A stretch of 42,332 nucleotides of DNA from Pseudomonadota bacterium. GTDB lineage: Bacteria > Pseudomonadota > Alphaproteobacteria > Rhizobiales > Pleomorphomonadaceae. The stretch covers positions 1-42,332 of the forward strand of contig JAGSYV010000013.1 in the NCBI GenBank assembly GCA_018262505.1, in the 5' to 3' direction. Of the stretch, positions 17,118-24,707 are shown one piece after another. Within the stretch, counting starts at the first letter, position 1. Each line of letters opens with the position of its first letter. The translations under genes and the position numbers were made by a program. Below the pieces are notes generated by a model that was not told the origin of the DNA, made no database searches, and worked only from the letters and a program-made list of their open reading frames with translations.

Positions 17118-18707
17118 ATGTTCAAGTGTTCCCGTTGGGTCGCTTTGGCGGTCGGCCTAGGAGTGGTTCTGGGCGCGCAGCAGGCTTTCGCCGCCATTCA
17201 TAAACACGCCGGTCGCAATGGAGAGCTGACTCCGCAGGAGATGGCGATGGCGAAAGCTGCGTGGGCCTATTTCGAGGTTGCCACGCAAAAGGAAACGGGT
17301 CTCGCCGATTCGGTGTTGACCTATCCGTCAACAACCATGTGGGACACGGCTTCCTATATCGGTGGCATCGTTGCCGCCCATGAACTTGGTCTCATCGATA
17401 GGTATGCGTTTAATACGCGCCTGCTGCAGGTCCTGAGCAGCCTCCAGAAGCTTGAACTCTTCCGGGGAGAACTACCAAATAAAGTCTATGACACCCGGAC
17501 GGCAGCAAAGGTCGACTACGCCAACAAGCCAGGTGAGGTTGGATTCTCCGCCAATGACCTCGGACGCCTTTTGATTTGGCTGAAGATACTCAAGGGTCGC
17601 TATCCATACCTTGCCAACAGCGTCGACAACGTAGTGCTGCGTTGGCATTTCTGCAATGTCATCCAACCCGATGGAACCCTGATGGGGGCATCAATTTCCG
17701 CCGACGGGAAGACCAGCTATTTTCAGGAAGGTCGCCTCGGTTACGAAGAATATGCCGCCAAGGGGTTTGCGCTTTGGGGATTTCCCACGCGCGCGGCCGA
17801 GTCGCCAGACCCGTTGGCCTGGACCGAAGTCATGGGCGAACATATCCCCTATGACGGTCGTGACCCACGCTTCACCAAGACGATGAATTATGTGGTGACA
17901 GAGCCCTATATTCTGGACGGCCTAGAGCTCAATTTCGACCTTCCTGGGGATATCTTGACGTCTACGCAAGTTGCCAGCGATGGCTGGCGTGCCGAATTCG
18001 CGACGCGCGTTGTCGCGGCCCAGCAGCGTCGCTGGGAATACACGGGAATTATGACGGCAAGGTCCGAGCACAATGTTGAAGGCCCTCCGTATTTTGTCTA
18101 CGATACAGTATTTTCCGACGGATACGCTTGGAATACGCTCGATCCCCAGGACAATTACACACCAGAGCGCGCAGCCATCGCCACCAAAGCCGCCATTGGC
18201 ATTTGGGCGCTCTGGCCATCGGTCTATTCCGACATGTTGTTCGACGCGGTCTCCAATCTCTACGTTCCCGACAAGGGCTTCTATGAAGGTCTCTATGAGA
18301 ACGGGCGAGGCGTTATTCCTCTGCAGACGGCCAACAACAATGGCATCATCCTTACCGCACTTCTGTACAAGGTTAAGGGTCCTCTCCTAACCTATGCCAA
18401 TACCGATACTCAGATCTGGGAAAAAGCCGATTCGAACGAATACTTCTGCCGGCCATCGGTACGCACTCCGATGGTCTGCAAGGTGCGCCAGCCGATCGCC
18501 CCCAAGGAGTATACATATTGCAAGCCGGCAACAGGGGCCTCGGCATCGGCTGTGGCCAAGCTCGCCGGGCAGGGCGCCATCGGCGTTACCAATTGTGCCC
18601 TTCCGCGGCTTAGCCCGAAGGCGCCCCACCCAACCCCAAGGCTGCAACTGCGAGCGACGGCGGCGGCCGCAAACTGCCTGTGTCTGCCGGCACCTTTGAC
18701 GAGGTGA
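17118..18707 (+). CDS. exported DUF3131 protein, C-terminus apparently frameshifted
   Basis: Signal peptide MFKCSRWVALAVGLGVVLGA...AFA, then a DUF3131 domain predicted to be a helical barrel like glycan-active enzymes. Family blocks are YPSTTMWDTASYIGG, ELPNKVYDTRT, EGRLGYEEYAAKG, VTEPYILDGLELNFD and KGFYEGLYENG. The start at 17118 has AGGA 8 bp upstream; a TTG start at 17073 would precede the signal peptide. The last 30 or so residues look out of frame. An alternative frame from 18614 to 18742 reads KLPVSAGTFDEVIIEAREYG and ends in a TGA that overlaps the next TTG start. One missing C near 18614-18616 would restore it. The protein is paralogous to the product of 21734-23083. A role in trimming or modifying the polysaccharide is inferred. 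Confidence 0.8.
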   Translation: MFKCSRWVALAVGLGVVLGAQQAFAAIHKHAGRNGELTPQEMAMAKAAWAYFEVATQKETGLADSVLTYPSTTMWDTASYIGGIVAAHELGLIDRYAFNTRLLQVLSSLQKLELFRGELPNKVYDTRTAAKVDYANKPGEVGFSANDLGRLLIWLKILKGRYPYLANSVDNVVLRWHFCNVIQPDGTLMGASISADGKTSYFQEGRLGYEEYAAKGFALWGFPTRAAESPDPLAWTEVMGEHIPYDGRDPRFTKTMNYVVTEPYILDGLELNFDLPGDILTSTQVASDGWRAEFATRVVAAQQRRWEYTGIMTARSEHNVEGPPYFVYDTVFSDGYAWNTLDPQDNYTPERAAIATKAAIGIWALWPSVYSDMLFDAVSNLYVPDKGFYEGLYENGRGVIPLQTANNNGIILTALLYKVKGPLLTYANTDTQIWEKADSNEYFCRPSVRTPMVCKVRQPIAPKEYTYCKPATGASASAVAKLAGQGAIGVTNCALPRLSPKAPHPTPRLQLRATAAAANCLCLPAPLTR

Positions 18708-18738
18708 TCATAGAAGCCAGGGAATATGGGAGGCGTCT

Positions 18739-19923
18739 TTGAGCAAAGGCCATGTGACCGAATTGTCGGGCGGCAAGCCGCTGCGACTGACTTGGATCGA
18801 CGCTCTTCGCGTCTACGCGGCCCTTGGCGTGGTGCTGATCCATACGACTACCGACTTCGCCGGCCAGCCGTTCGAAGAGGCTACGCCCGGGGAACGCGTG
18901 GGACCTGCCGTGTTGCGTGTGGTGGGGGAGCTCTCAGGCTCCGAGCTATTCTTTCTTTTTTCGCTGTTTCTGCTCGCTTGGAAACTCGATCGACGGGACA
19001 TGAGCTGGTCGACTTCCGCGCTCGACCAAGCCAAACGATTGCTTATTCCTTTTCTCGCCTGGACGGTATTCTATGCCTTCTTTCGCCTCTGCAAGGCCAC
19101 CGAGTTCAACTACTCCGCTGCCATTCTTGCCGAATTAAGCCAAGTAAAGTCTTGGGTGCAATATCTGGTTCTAGGTAGCGCCCAATACCAGTTGCATTTC
19201 TTGCCGGAATTTTTCCTGATCAGTCTTTTCGTTCCCTTGATCAGGTCTGGGGCGCGCTATCCACTCGCCGGATTCTTCCTTGTCCCAGCGCTATTCGTCA
19301 TGAACGACGTGCAGGGGTGGCTCTGGGGCAATATTCAAGACCCCAACCTGCGTGACTATCTGCTCAGAGCTGTCAAGATCCTCTGCTATACCGGCTACGG
19401 CTTGGCTGCCTTTGCTCTTTTTGGCGTCTGGAAGCGACAGCTCGACAAGCCGGCATCTGAAGCAATTGCCCGACTGGCGATCCTTTCATCGATCATCCTC
19501 TTCACGGGTACACTCACTTATGCCGGGATGCTTGTGGCAAAGGGAAACTGGGGAATTCGTCCGCCAACTGCGTTCTATGCGCATTTTCTAATGCCCGTGG
19601 CGGTCTTCTCGATTTTTCTCGGTTTGCAGTATTGGCCCTGGAGCCCGATGTATTCGCGGTTGGCGCGCTTTTCTTTTGGCCTCTATCTGGTGCATCCCAT
19701 CTTCATCGACGCCATTGATATCGCCCTGCATCGAAGCGGCCTTGCTCTCGATCCGACGGTAATGGTCGTCGGCAAGTTCACGGTGGCCGCGACCCTCTCC
19801 TTCGCTTTCAGTGTCCTCATCGGCCGTTTTGCTGCCACCGCGTGGCTGATTGGTCTCGGGCCGGTTCCGCTGGTTACCCGCTTCAGCGAACGTGGGGCGA
19901 TCGGCAAAGGGGGAGGGGCGTGA
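18739..19923 (+). CDS. acyltransferase family 3 membrane protein
   Basis: A 394-residue polytopic inner-membrane protein of the acyltransferase-3 (OafA/WecH-like) family, with about ten hydrophobic segments. The N-terminal signature WIDALRVYAALGVVLIHTTTDF contains the expected catalytic His35; FGLYLVHPIFID lies near the C-terminus. Such enzymes acylate or succinylate sugars during envelope polysaccharide synthesis. The start is TTG with a GGGAGG site 5 bp upstream, overlapping the restored stop of the DUF3131 gene (TTGA). Its stop is directly followed by the GT2 ATG. It probably decorates the glycan made by that GT2. Confidence 0.85.
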   Translation: MSKGHVTELSGGKPLRLTWIDALRVYAALGVVLIHTTTDFAGQPFEEATPGERVGPAVLRVVGELSGSELFFLFSLFLLAWKLDRRDMSWSTSALDQAKRLLIPFLAWTVFYAFFRLCKATEFNYSAAILAELSQVKSWVQYLVLGSAQYQLHFLPEFFLISLFVPLIRSGARYPLAGFFLVPALFVMNDVQGWLWGNIQDPNLRDYLLRAVKILCYTGYGLAAFALFGVWKRQLDKPASEAIARLAILSSIILFTGTLTYAGMLVAKGNWGIRPPTAFYAHFLMPVAVFSIFLGLQYWPWSPMYSRLARFSFGLYLVHPIFIDAIDIALHRSGLALDPTVMVVGKFTVAATLSFAFSVLIGRFAATAWLIGLGPVPLVTRFSERGAIGKGGGA

Positions 19924-21747
19924 ATGGCTTTCTATTTCGACGCCTTCGAGGAAAGACAACCACCTCCGCCACTGTCTTATTCCCCGTGGCGCGAGCTTTT
20001 GTGGCAATATCTTGCCACGATCACTCTTATCATCGGTGCTTGGTACCTGTATTGGCGGTGGAGCGCTTCGCTCAACTTCGATGCCCTCTGGTTTGCGATC
20101 CCATTGGTTGTCGCAGAAACTGCGGCCTACGTTGGGCTTGTCCTTTTCGTCTTCAATCTATGGCGCGACGACCCGCCTCGCCCCCGCGAGCCGCCTGCTT
20201 CGATCAACGCTTGTCTCGAGGAGCCGCTGGCCGAAGATCGGCCGATTTCTGTCGACATCTTCTTTGCCACATATAGCGAAGATCCCGAACTCGTTCGCCT
20301 TGGGCTGATCGATGCGAAGAAGCTCGACTACCCTTTTCCAATCGACTTGCGCATCCATGTCCTCGACGACGGCCGGCGCCCTGCCATGGCCGCCGTCGCT
20401 CGGGAGGAAGGCGTCAATTATCTGACAAGGGCCAACAACATCGGCTTCAAGGCCGGCAATCTTCGCAACGCCATTGAGCAGACGTCCGGTGACTTCATCG
20501 TCATCTGCGACGCGGACACTCGACCGTTCCCAACCATGCTCGCGCGTTGCCTCGGCTATTTTCGTGACCCCAAGATGGCTTGGGTACAGACGCCGCAATG
20601 GTTCTTCGACTTGCCGGAAGGCACGCGCCTACCCGACTGGTTGGGCAAACGGCTTTATGCGCCGGGCCGCTGGATTGGGCGTGCGGTGGAGGCGATCGCG
20701 GGGCCGATCTCCATCGGCTACGATCCTTACGTCAACGATCCCAAGATGTTCTACGACGTGATCTTGCGGCGGCGGAACTGGGCCAACGCAGCCTTCTGTT
20801 GCGGCGCCGGTTCGATTCATCGGCGCGAGGCAGTGCTCGAAGCGGCCCTCAGGGCATATGGCGCCCAAATCGATCGTCTTGCTCTGAAATCGATCCGCAA
20901 GGCTGCACGCCACAGCGGAGAGACCGCGCTCGCCGGTCCGGTCGAAGCCATGATCCGTAGCGGCCTTGCCCACGAACACGAGTTCACTCCTTACAAGTTT
21001 CACGTTTCCGAGGACATATACACGTCGATCGAGCTGCACTCCGATCGTGAACGTGGATGGAAATCTGTTCTCCATCCTTACATCGAATCAAAGATGCTCT
21101 CACCGCAGGATCTGTTGAGCTGGACTGTTCAGCGCTTCAAGTACGCCGGAGGGACTCTTGATATTGCATTCAATGATAATCCGATTATTCGACCAGGACT
21201 TACGTTGCGTCAGAAGGTAATGTATACTGCGACGTTCTGGTCATATCTTGGATCTATATGGAATATAGTTTTCCTTATATCGCCGATGATCTATTTTTAT
21301 TTCAATATATCGCCGGTTAAGGCATATTCGGGAGATTTTTTCATACACTTTCTGCCTTTTGTAATGTCACTCGAACTGGCGATGATGATCGGCACTTGGG
21401 GGGTGCCCGGTTATGCGGCGAAGTCGAGCTACCTTTCCTTTTTCCCTATCAATTTCAGAGCGTTGTGGACGGCTTTGCGCGGACAGAAGATCAGCTTTCC
21501 TGTGACCCCCAAGCAGCGCCAGACCGGACGACATCTGTCGATTGTTCGCCCACAAATCGCGGTGGTGTTTTTGACGCTTTCCGGGCTGGTGTTGGCCGTC
21601 GGACTGCAACTGGGCGGTTTCAGGACCTACTCGACGGCGGGGTTGCTATCCAACGCGTTCTGGGGCCTCAATAACGTTTTTGCCATGCTCGGTATAATCC
21701 GGGCTGCTTTCTGGCGACCGATGGAGGAAAACAATGACCTTCCGTGA
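19924..21747 (+). CDS. cellulose-synthase-like family 2 glycosyltransferase
   Basis: A 607-residue processive membrane GT2. Two N-terminal TM helices (about 28-48 and 57-80) precede the catalytic domain with the UDP-sugar aspartates D148/D149 (VLDDG) and D196/D198 (CDADTRP). QTPQWFFD is near 225, FCCGAG near 291, the base-like SED near 362-364, and a variant QxxRW motif, QRFKY, at 403-407. Several C-terminal TM helices follow. These are the hallmarks of cellulose synthase and NdvB/NdvC-like enzymes. There is no PilZ domain, so c-di-GMP control is not built in. The gene starts with no gap after the acyltransferase and its end overlaps the next gene by 14 bp. The product polymer is unknown. Confidence 0.88.
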   Translation: MAFYFDAFEERQPPPPLSYSPWRELLWQYLATITLIIGAWYLYWRWSASLNFDALWFAIPLVVAETAAYVGLVLFVFNLWRDDPPRPREPPASINACLEEPLAEDRPISVDIFFATYSEDPELVRLGLIDAKKLDYPFPIDLRIHVLDDGRRPAMAAVAREEGVNYLTRANNIGFKAGNLRNAIEQTSGDFIVICDADTRPFPTMLARCLGYFRDPKMAWVQTPQWFFDLPEGTRLPDWLGKRLYAPGRWIGRAVEAIAGPISIGYDPYVNDPKMFYDVILRRRNWANAAFCCGAGSIHRREAVLEAALRAYGAQIDRLALKSIRKAARHSGETALAGPVEAMIRSGLAHEHEFTPYKFHVSEDIYTSIELHSDRERGWKSVLHPYIESKMLSPQDLLSWTVQRFKYAGGTLDIAFNDNPIIRPGLTLRQKVMYTATFWSYLGSIWNIVFLISPMIYFYFNISPVKAYSGDFFIHFLPFVMSLELAMMIGTWGVPGYAAKSSYLSFFPINFRALWTALRGQKISFPVTPKQRQTGRHLSIVRPQIAVVFLTLSGLVLAVGLQLGGFRTYSTAGLLSNAFWGLNNVFAMLGIIRAAFWRPMEENNDLP

Positions 21748-23083
21748 GGGGCTTTGGAGAGCTCGCAGCCACATTATTTTCATCGTCGGCCTTCTCTCGG
21801 CGATGGCGTTGATCGTCGCTGTCGATGCGGATGTGCTGAACCGGGAAGAGCCTGCAAACGCGAGCGTAATCGAGGCCGAGCGGTTGCTCGTGACGCCCGA
21901 TCCGCTGAAGCTTAGAGTGCCGCGCTCATTGCAACCGGACGAGCTTCAATGGGCGCGCTTGGCCTGGCATTATTTCGAGAACAACGTCGATCCCGGTACT
22001 GGGCTGGCCAATGCCGCCGACCGTTATCCATCGACCACGATGTGGGACACGGCATCCTATGTTTTCGCGCTGATGGCGGCCGAACGCCTCGGGATCATCG
22101 ATAGGGCCGAATTCGATCGACGTTGCGCGCTGATGCTGGCGAGTCTCGCGCATCTGCCTCTCTATGATGGCGCGTTGCCCAATAAGGCTTACCATACGCG
22201 AACGTTGTCGATGGTCGACTACAACAACAATCCGACCACTGTCGGTATCGGGTGGTCCGGCCTCGACATAGGACGCATGGCGGTGGCTTTGAGCGCCGTT
22301 GCGCGCGCTTATCCCGAACAGTCGGCAGCGGTCTGGGCCGTTATCGAACGCTGGAACCTCGGGCGCCTCGTCCGCGATGGATACCTGCGAGGGGGAGCGG
22401 TCGAGCCGGATGGTAGCCTCAAGGACACGCAGGAAGGGCGCCTCGGCTACGAGCAATATGCCGCGCGGGGCGTCCTACTACTGGGCGCAGATGCACTCTT
22501 TGCCGGTTATGGTCTCGCACACGTCGCCTTTGCTTCGGTGGAGGGCGTTCGCGTACCCTATGATGAGCGATCTCAGAAACAGTTTGATGCTCCTGTCTTT
22601 GCCACCAGCGAGCCTTATTTCCTGACTGGCCTGGAATTTGGACTAGACGGTTTGATGGAAGCCTTTGGACGGCAAATATACTATGCCCAGAAACAGCGCT
22701 ACCTTACCAAGGGGACAGTCACTGCCGTGAGCGAGGGGCATCTCGATCAACCGCCTTTCTTTAGCTACTCAACCGTCTACGGCAACGGCACGCCCTGGGC
22801 GGTGTTGACCGGAAAGGGCGAGACGCTACCCGGAATGCGGACCTTCAACACCAAGGCCGCGTTTTCCTGGGCAGCATTGGTCGATGACGATTATGCGCCT
22901 GTCCTTCAGACGGCGGCCCTTCCCCTCAACGACCCGCAACGAGGTTGGTACGAAGGACAATATGAAGGGGGAAAGGTCAATGCGGCCATGACTGCCAATA
23001 CCAACGGCATCATCTTGGAGAGCCTGCATTTTCGTGCCTTCGGGCCGATTCTCCGCGGTGTTGTACGAGATGGCTTAAAGTAA
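21734..23083 (+). CDS. second DUF3131 protein, membrane-anchored
   Basis: A 449-residue protein with an N-terminal hydrophobic anchor (RSHIIFIVGLLSAMALIVA), so probably periplasmic and tethered. The DUF3131 blocks match the product of 17118-18707 one by one: YPSTTMWDTASYVFAL, ALPNKAYHTRTLSMVDY, EGRLGYEQYAARG, ATSEPYFLTGLEFGLDG and RGWYEGQYEGG. Its start overlaps the GT2 gene by 14 bp, indicating coupling. It is intact, unlike its paralogue, and it is the last gene of the cluster before the IS remnant. It could be a glycan hydrolase or transglycosylase acting on the emerging polymer; no catalytic residues can be named from sequence alone. Confidence 0.85.
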   Translation: MTFREGLWRARSHIIFIVGLLSAMALIVAVDADVLNREEPANASVIEAERLLVTPDPLKLRVPRSLQPDELQWARLAWHYFENNVDPGTGLANAADRYPSTTMWDTASYVFALMAAERLGIIDRAEFDRRCALMLASLAHLPLYDGALPNKAYHTRTLSMVDYNNNPTTVGIGWSGLDIGRMAVALSAVARAYPEQSAAVWAVIERWNLGRLVRDGYLRGGAVEPDGSLKDTQEGRLGYEQYAARGVLLLGADALFAGYGLAHVAFASVEGVRVPYDERSQKQFDAPVFATSEPYFLTGLEFGLDGLMEAFGRQIYYAQKQRYLTKGTVTAVSEGHLDQPPFFSYSTVYGNGTPWAVLTGKGETLPGMRTFNTKAAFSWAALVDDDYAPVLQTAALPLNDPQRGWYEGQYEGGKVNAAMTANTNGIILESLHFRAFGPILRGVVRDGLK

Positions 23084-23132
23084 ATTTCCTCTTGTAATTA
23101 ATAGGGCTGCACTTGAGATCACCGCCTAGGAG

Positions 23133-23919
23133 TGACGTTGTCCCTTGCGCCTAATCCGGTTTGAAGTTCGTTCTGGCCCATTGAGAGGACCAGAACATGA
23201 GACGCAGTCGTTTCAGCGAAGAGCAGATCATCGGCATCCTGAAGGAGCGCGAGAGCGGCGTGCCTGTCGCGGAACTATGCCGCAAGCACGGCGTCAGCGA
23301 CGCCAGCATCTACAAATGGAAAGCCAAATACGGCGGCATGGACGTCAGCGATGCCAAGCGACTGAAGGCACTTGAGGACGAGAATGCCAAGCTGAAGCGG
23401 ATGCTGGCCGAAGCCATGCTGGACAATGTCGCGCTGAAGGGACTGTCCGGTATGCGTGTGGCTCGCGGGCTCGATCGGCTGATCGTCGAACGCGGCAAGC
23501 CGAAGATGATCGTCTCCGACAATGGCACCGAGTTCACCAGCAACGCCATCCTCACCTGGGCCGAAAAGGCCGTGGTCGAATGGCACTACATTGCGCCGGG
23601 CAAACCGATGCAGAACGGCTTCATCGAGAGCTTCAACGGCCGCCTTCGCGACGAGTTGCTCAACGAGACACTGTTCTCCTCGCTGGCCCAAGCAAGAGCT
23701 GCGCTGGCGAATTGGAGGGCCGATTACAACACGTCTCGCCCGCATACCCAGATCGACTGGCGTACGCCGTCCGAGTTTGCGGCGACCTTCCCATCCCGTC
23801 GGGCTCTGGCGCTCCGCCAAATGACAGGCTCCACGCCGACGCCCGACACCGTCGTCCGTCAGGACAAAACCAACACCGGAAACGAACTCAGAACTGGATA
23901 AATCCTAGGGGCGACGTCA
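23133..23919 (+). mobile_element. internally deleted IS3-family (IS407-like) element
   Basis: The left end TGACGTTGTCCCT (from 23133) is an imperfect inverted repeat of the right end AGGGGCGACGTCA (to 23919), both of the TGAC...GTCA type seen in the IS407 group. The 787-bp interior holds one fused transposase frame instead of the usual orfA/orfB pair of about 1.2 kb. No target duplication is visible: GGAG is on the left and GCCA on the right. This points to an old insertion or rearranged flanks. Confidence 0.75.
23197..23901 (+). pseudogene. OrfA-OrfB fusion remnant of an IS3-family transposase
   Basis: Residues 1 to about 84 are a complete OrfA: helix-turn-helix [36 protein letters not shown], and a leucine-zipper stretch ending [12 protein letters not shown]. 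They run straight into the C-terminal part of the OrfB integrase core: [13 protein letters not shown] with the second catalytic Asp, and [18 protein letters not shown] with the catalytic Glu. The N-terminal part of OrfB with its helix-turn-helix and first catalytic Asp is missing, about 100 residues or more. The DDE triad is therefore incomplete and the protein cannot transpose. The fusion stays in frame, so a 234-residue DNA-binding protein could still be made. Confidence 0.8.
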
Positions 23920-24707
23920 GCCAGGCTCGTAAGTGCCTGGTTTTTGTGCCTTCTCGAGAGAAGCAACGCACTTTGCGCTTTACTTTCGTGCCACCTCAGC
24001 TAACGCCCCTAAAGCATGTCGACCGTCCCTGTGTTACTCCGGAGAATTTTCTGGAAGCGGGCAGGGTGGAAATTTCCCTGCTGGTCAGTTCAGAACAAAA
24101 GACAATGCGCTCAACCTTAAGGTGACCAAAGGCCGACTTGTTACCCTTCTTCGCCCGTCGTAGAAAGTGGCCGACAGGGCTCCCGGTGTTTCTATTCTGT
24201 AGAATTTCAATTTCTTCGAATAAAGTATAATTCGTCTATATTATTAGAAATACACATCCATTATCTGGACATAAACGCAGATTTATCTCAATATTACAAT
24301 GAATTACTTATGAAGAAATGAATTAAACGCTGACGTACCCGTATAAAATTCTTCCGTCACTCAAGTTCTGCCGCAGAGTTTCAGATTTTCAATTCGATAT
24401 GATATTCTCTTAATAAATCTGGTCTTTTGTCTTCGGTCGCTGCACGAAAATTCTTTATGTCGGCGCAAAGTGCTAAATATTTACCAACCACGCTCCGGTG
24501 ACGCAGCGCAAGAGGCCCGATCGCATTATTCTCAGCGCAGACAGATCAACTAATGGCCGCCCTCCAAATGCATCGAGCCACATTGTAAACCATTCATTAA
24601 TTCGGTGTCAGGGTATAAAGTCTGCTTGTTAGGGTTGTGTTTTTTTGTATCTATCAATTCATATGCGCCGCGTTGCGGATCGCGAATGCGTGGCGAGAGG
24701 TGAGAAA
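23920..24707. other. AT-rich non-coding stretch at the island's right edge
   Basis: About 790 bp with no recognisable gene. From about 24180 it is clearly richer in A and T than the rest of the window. I see no tRNA-Leu 3' duplication that would mark an attachment site, and no second mobile element. A TATAAA box at 24614-24619 could serve the GGDEF-EAL gene, but it has no convincing -35. Confidence 0.5.

Noticed and set aside
23125-23917. Direct repeat CCTAGG(A/G)G(T/C)GACGT flanking the IS remnant, considered as a target-site duplication
   Set aside because: The right copy lies inside the inverted terminal repeat, so the similarity comes partly from the palindromic CCTAGG and the IS end; no simple flanking duplication remains.
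23920-24640. Possible second attachment site copying the tRNA-Leu 3' end
   Set aside because: Only very short matches to the tRNA 3' end were found by eye, too short to support an att site.
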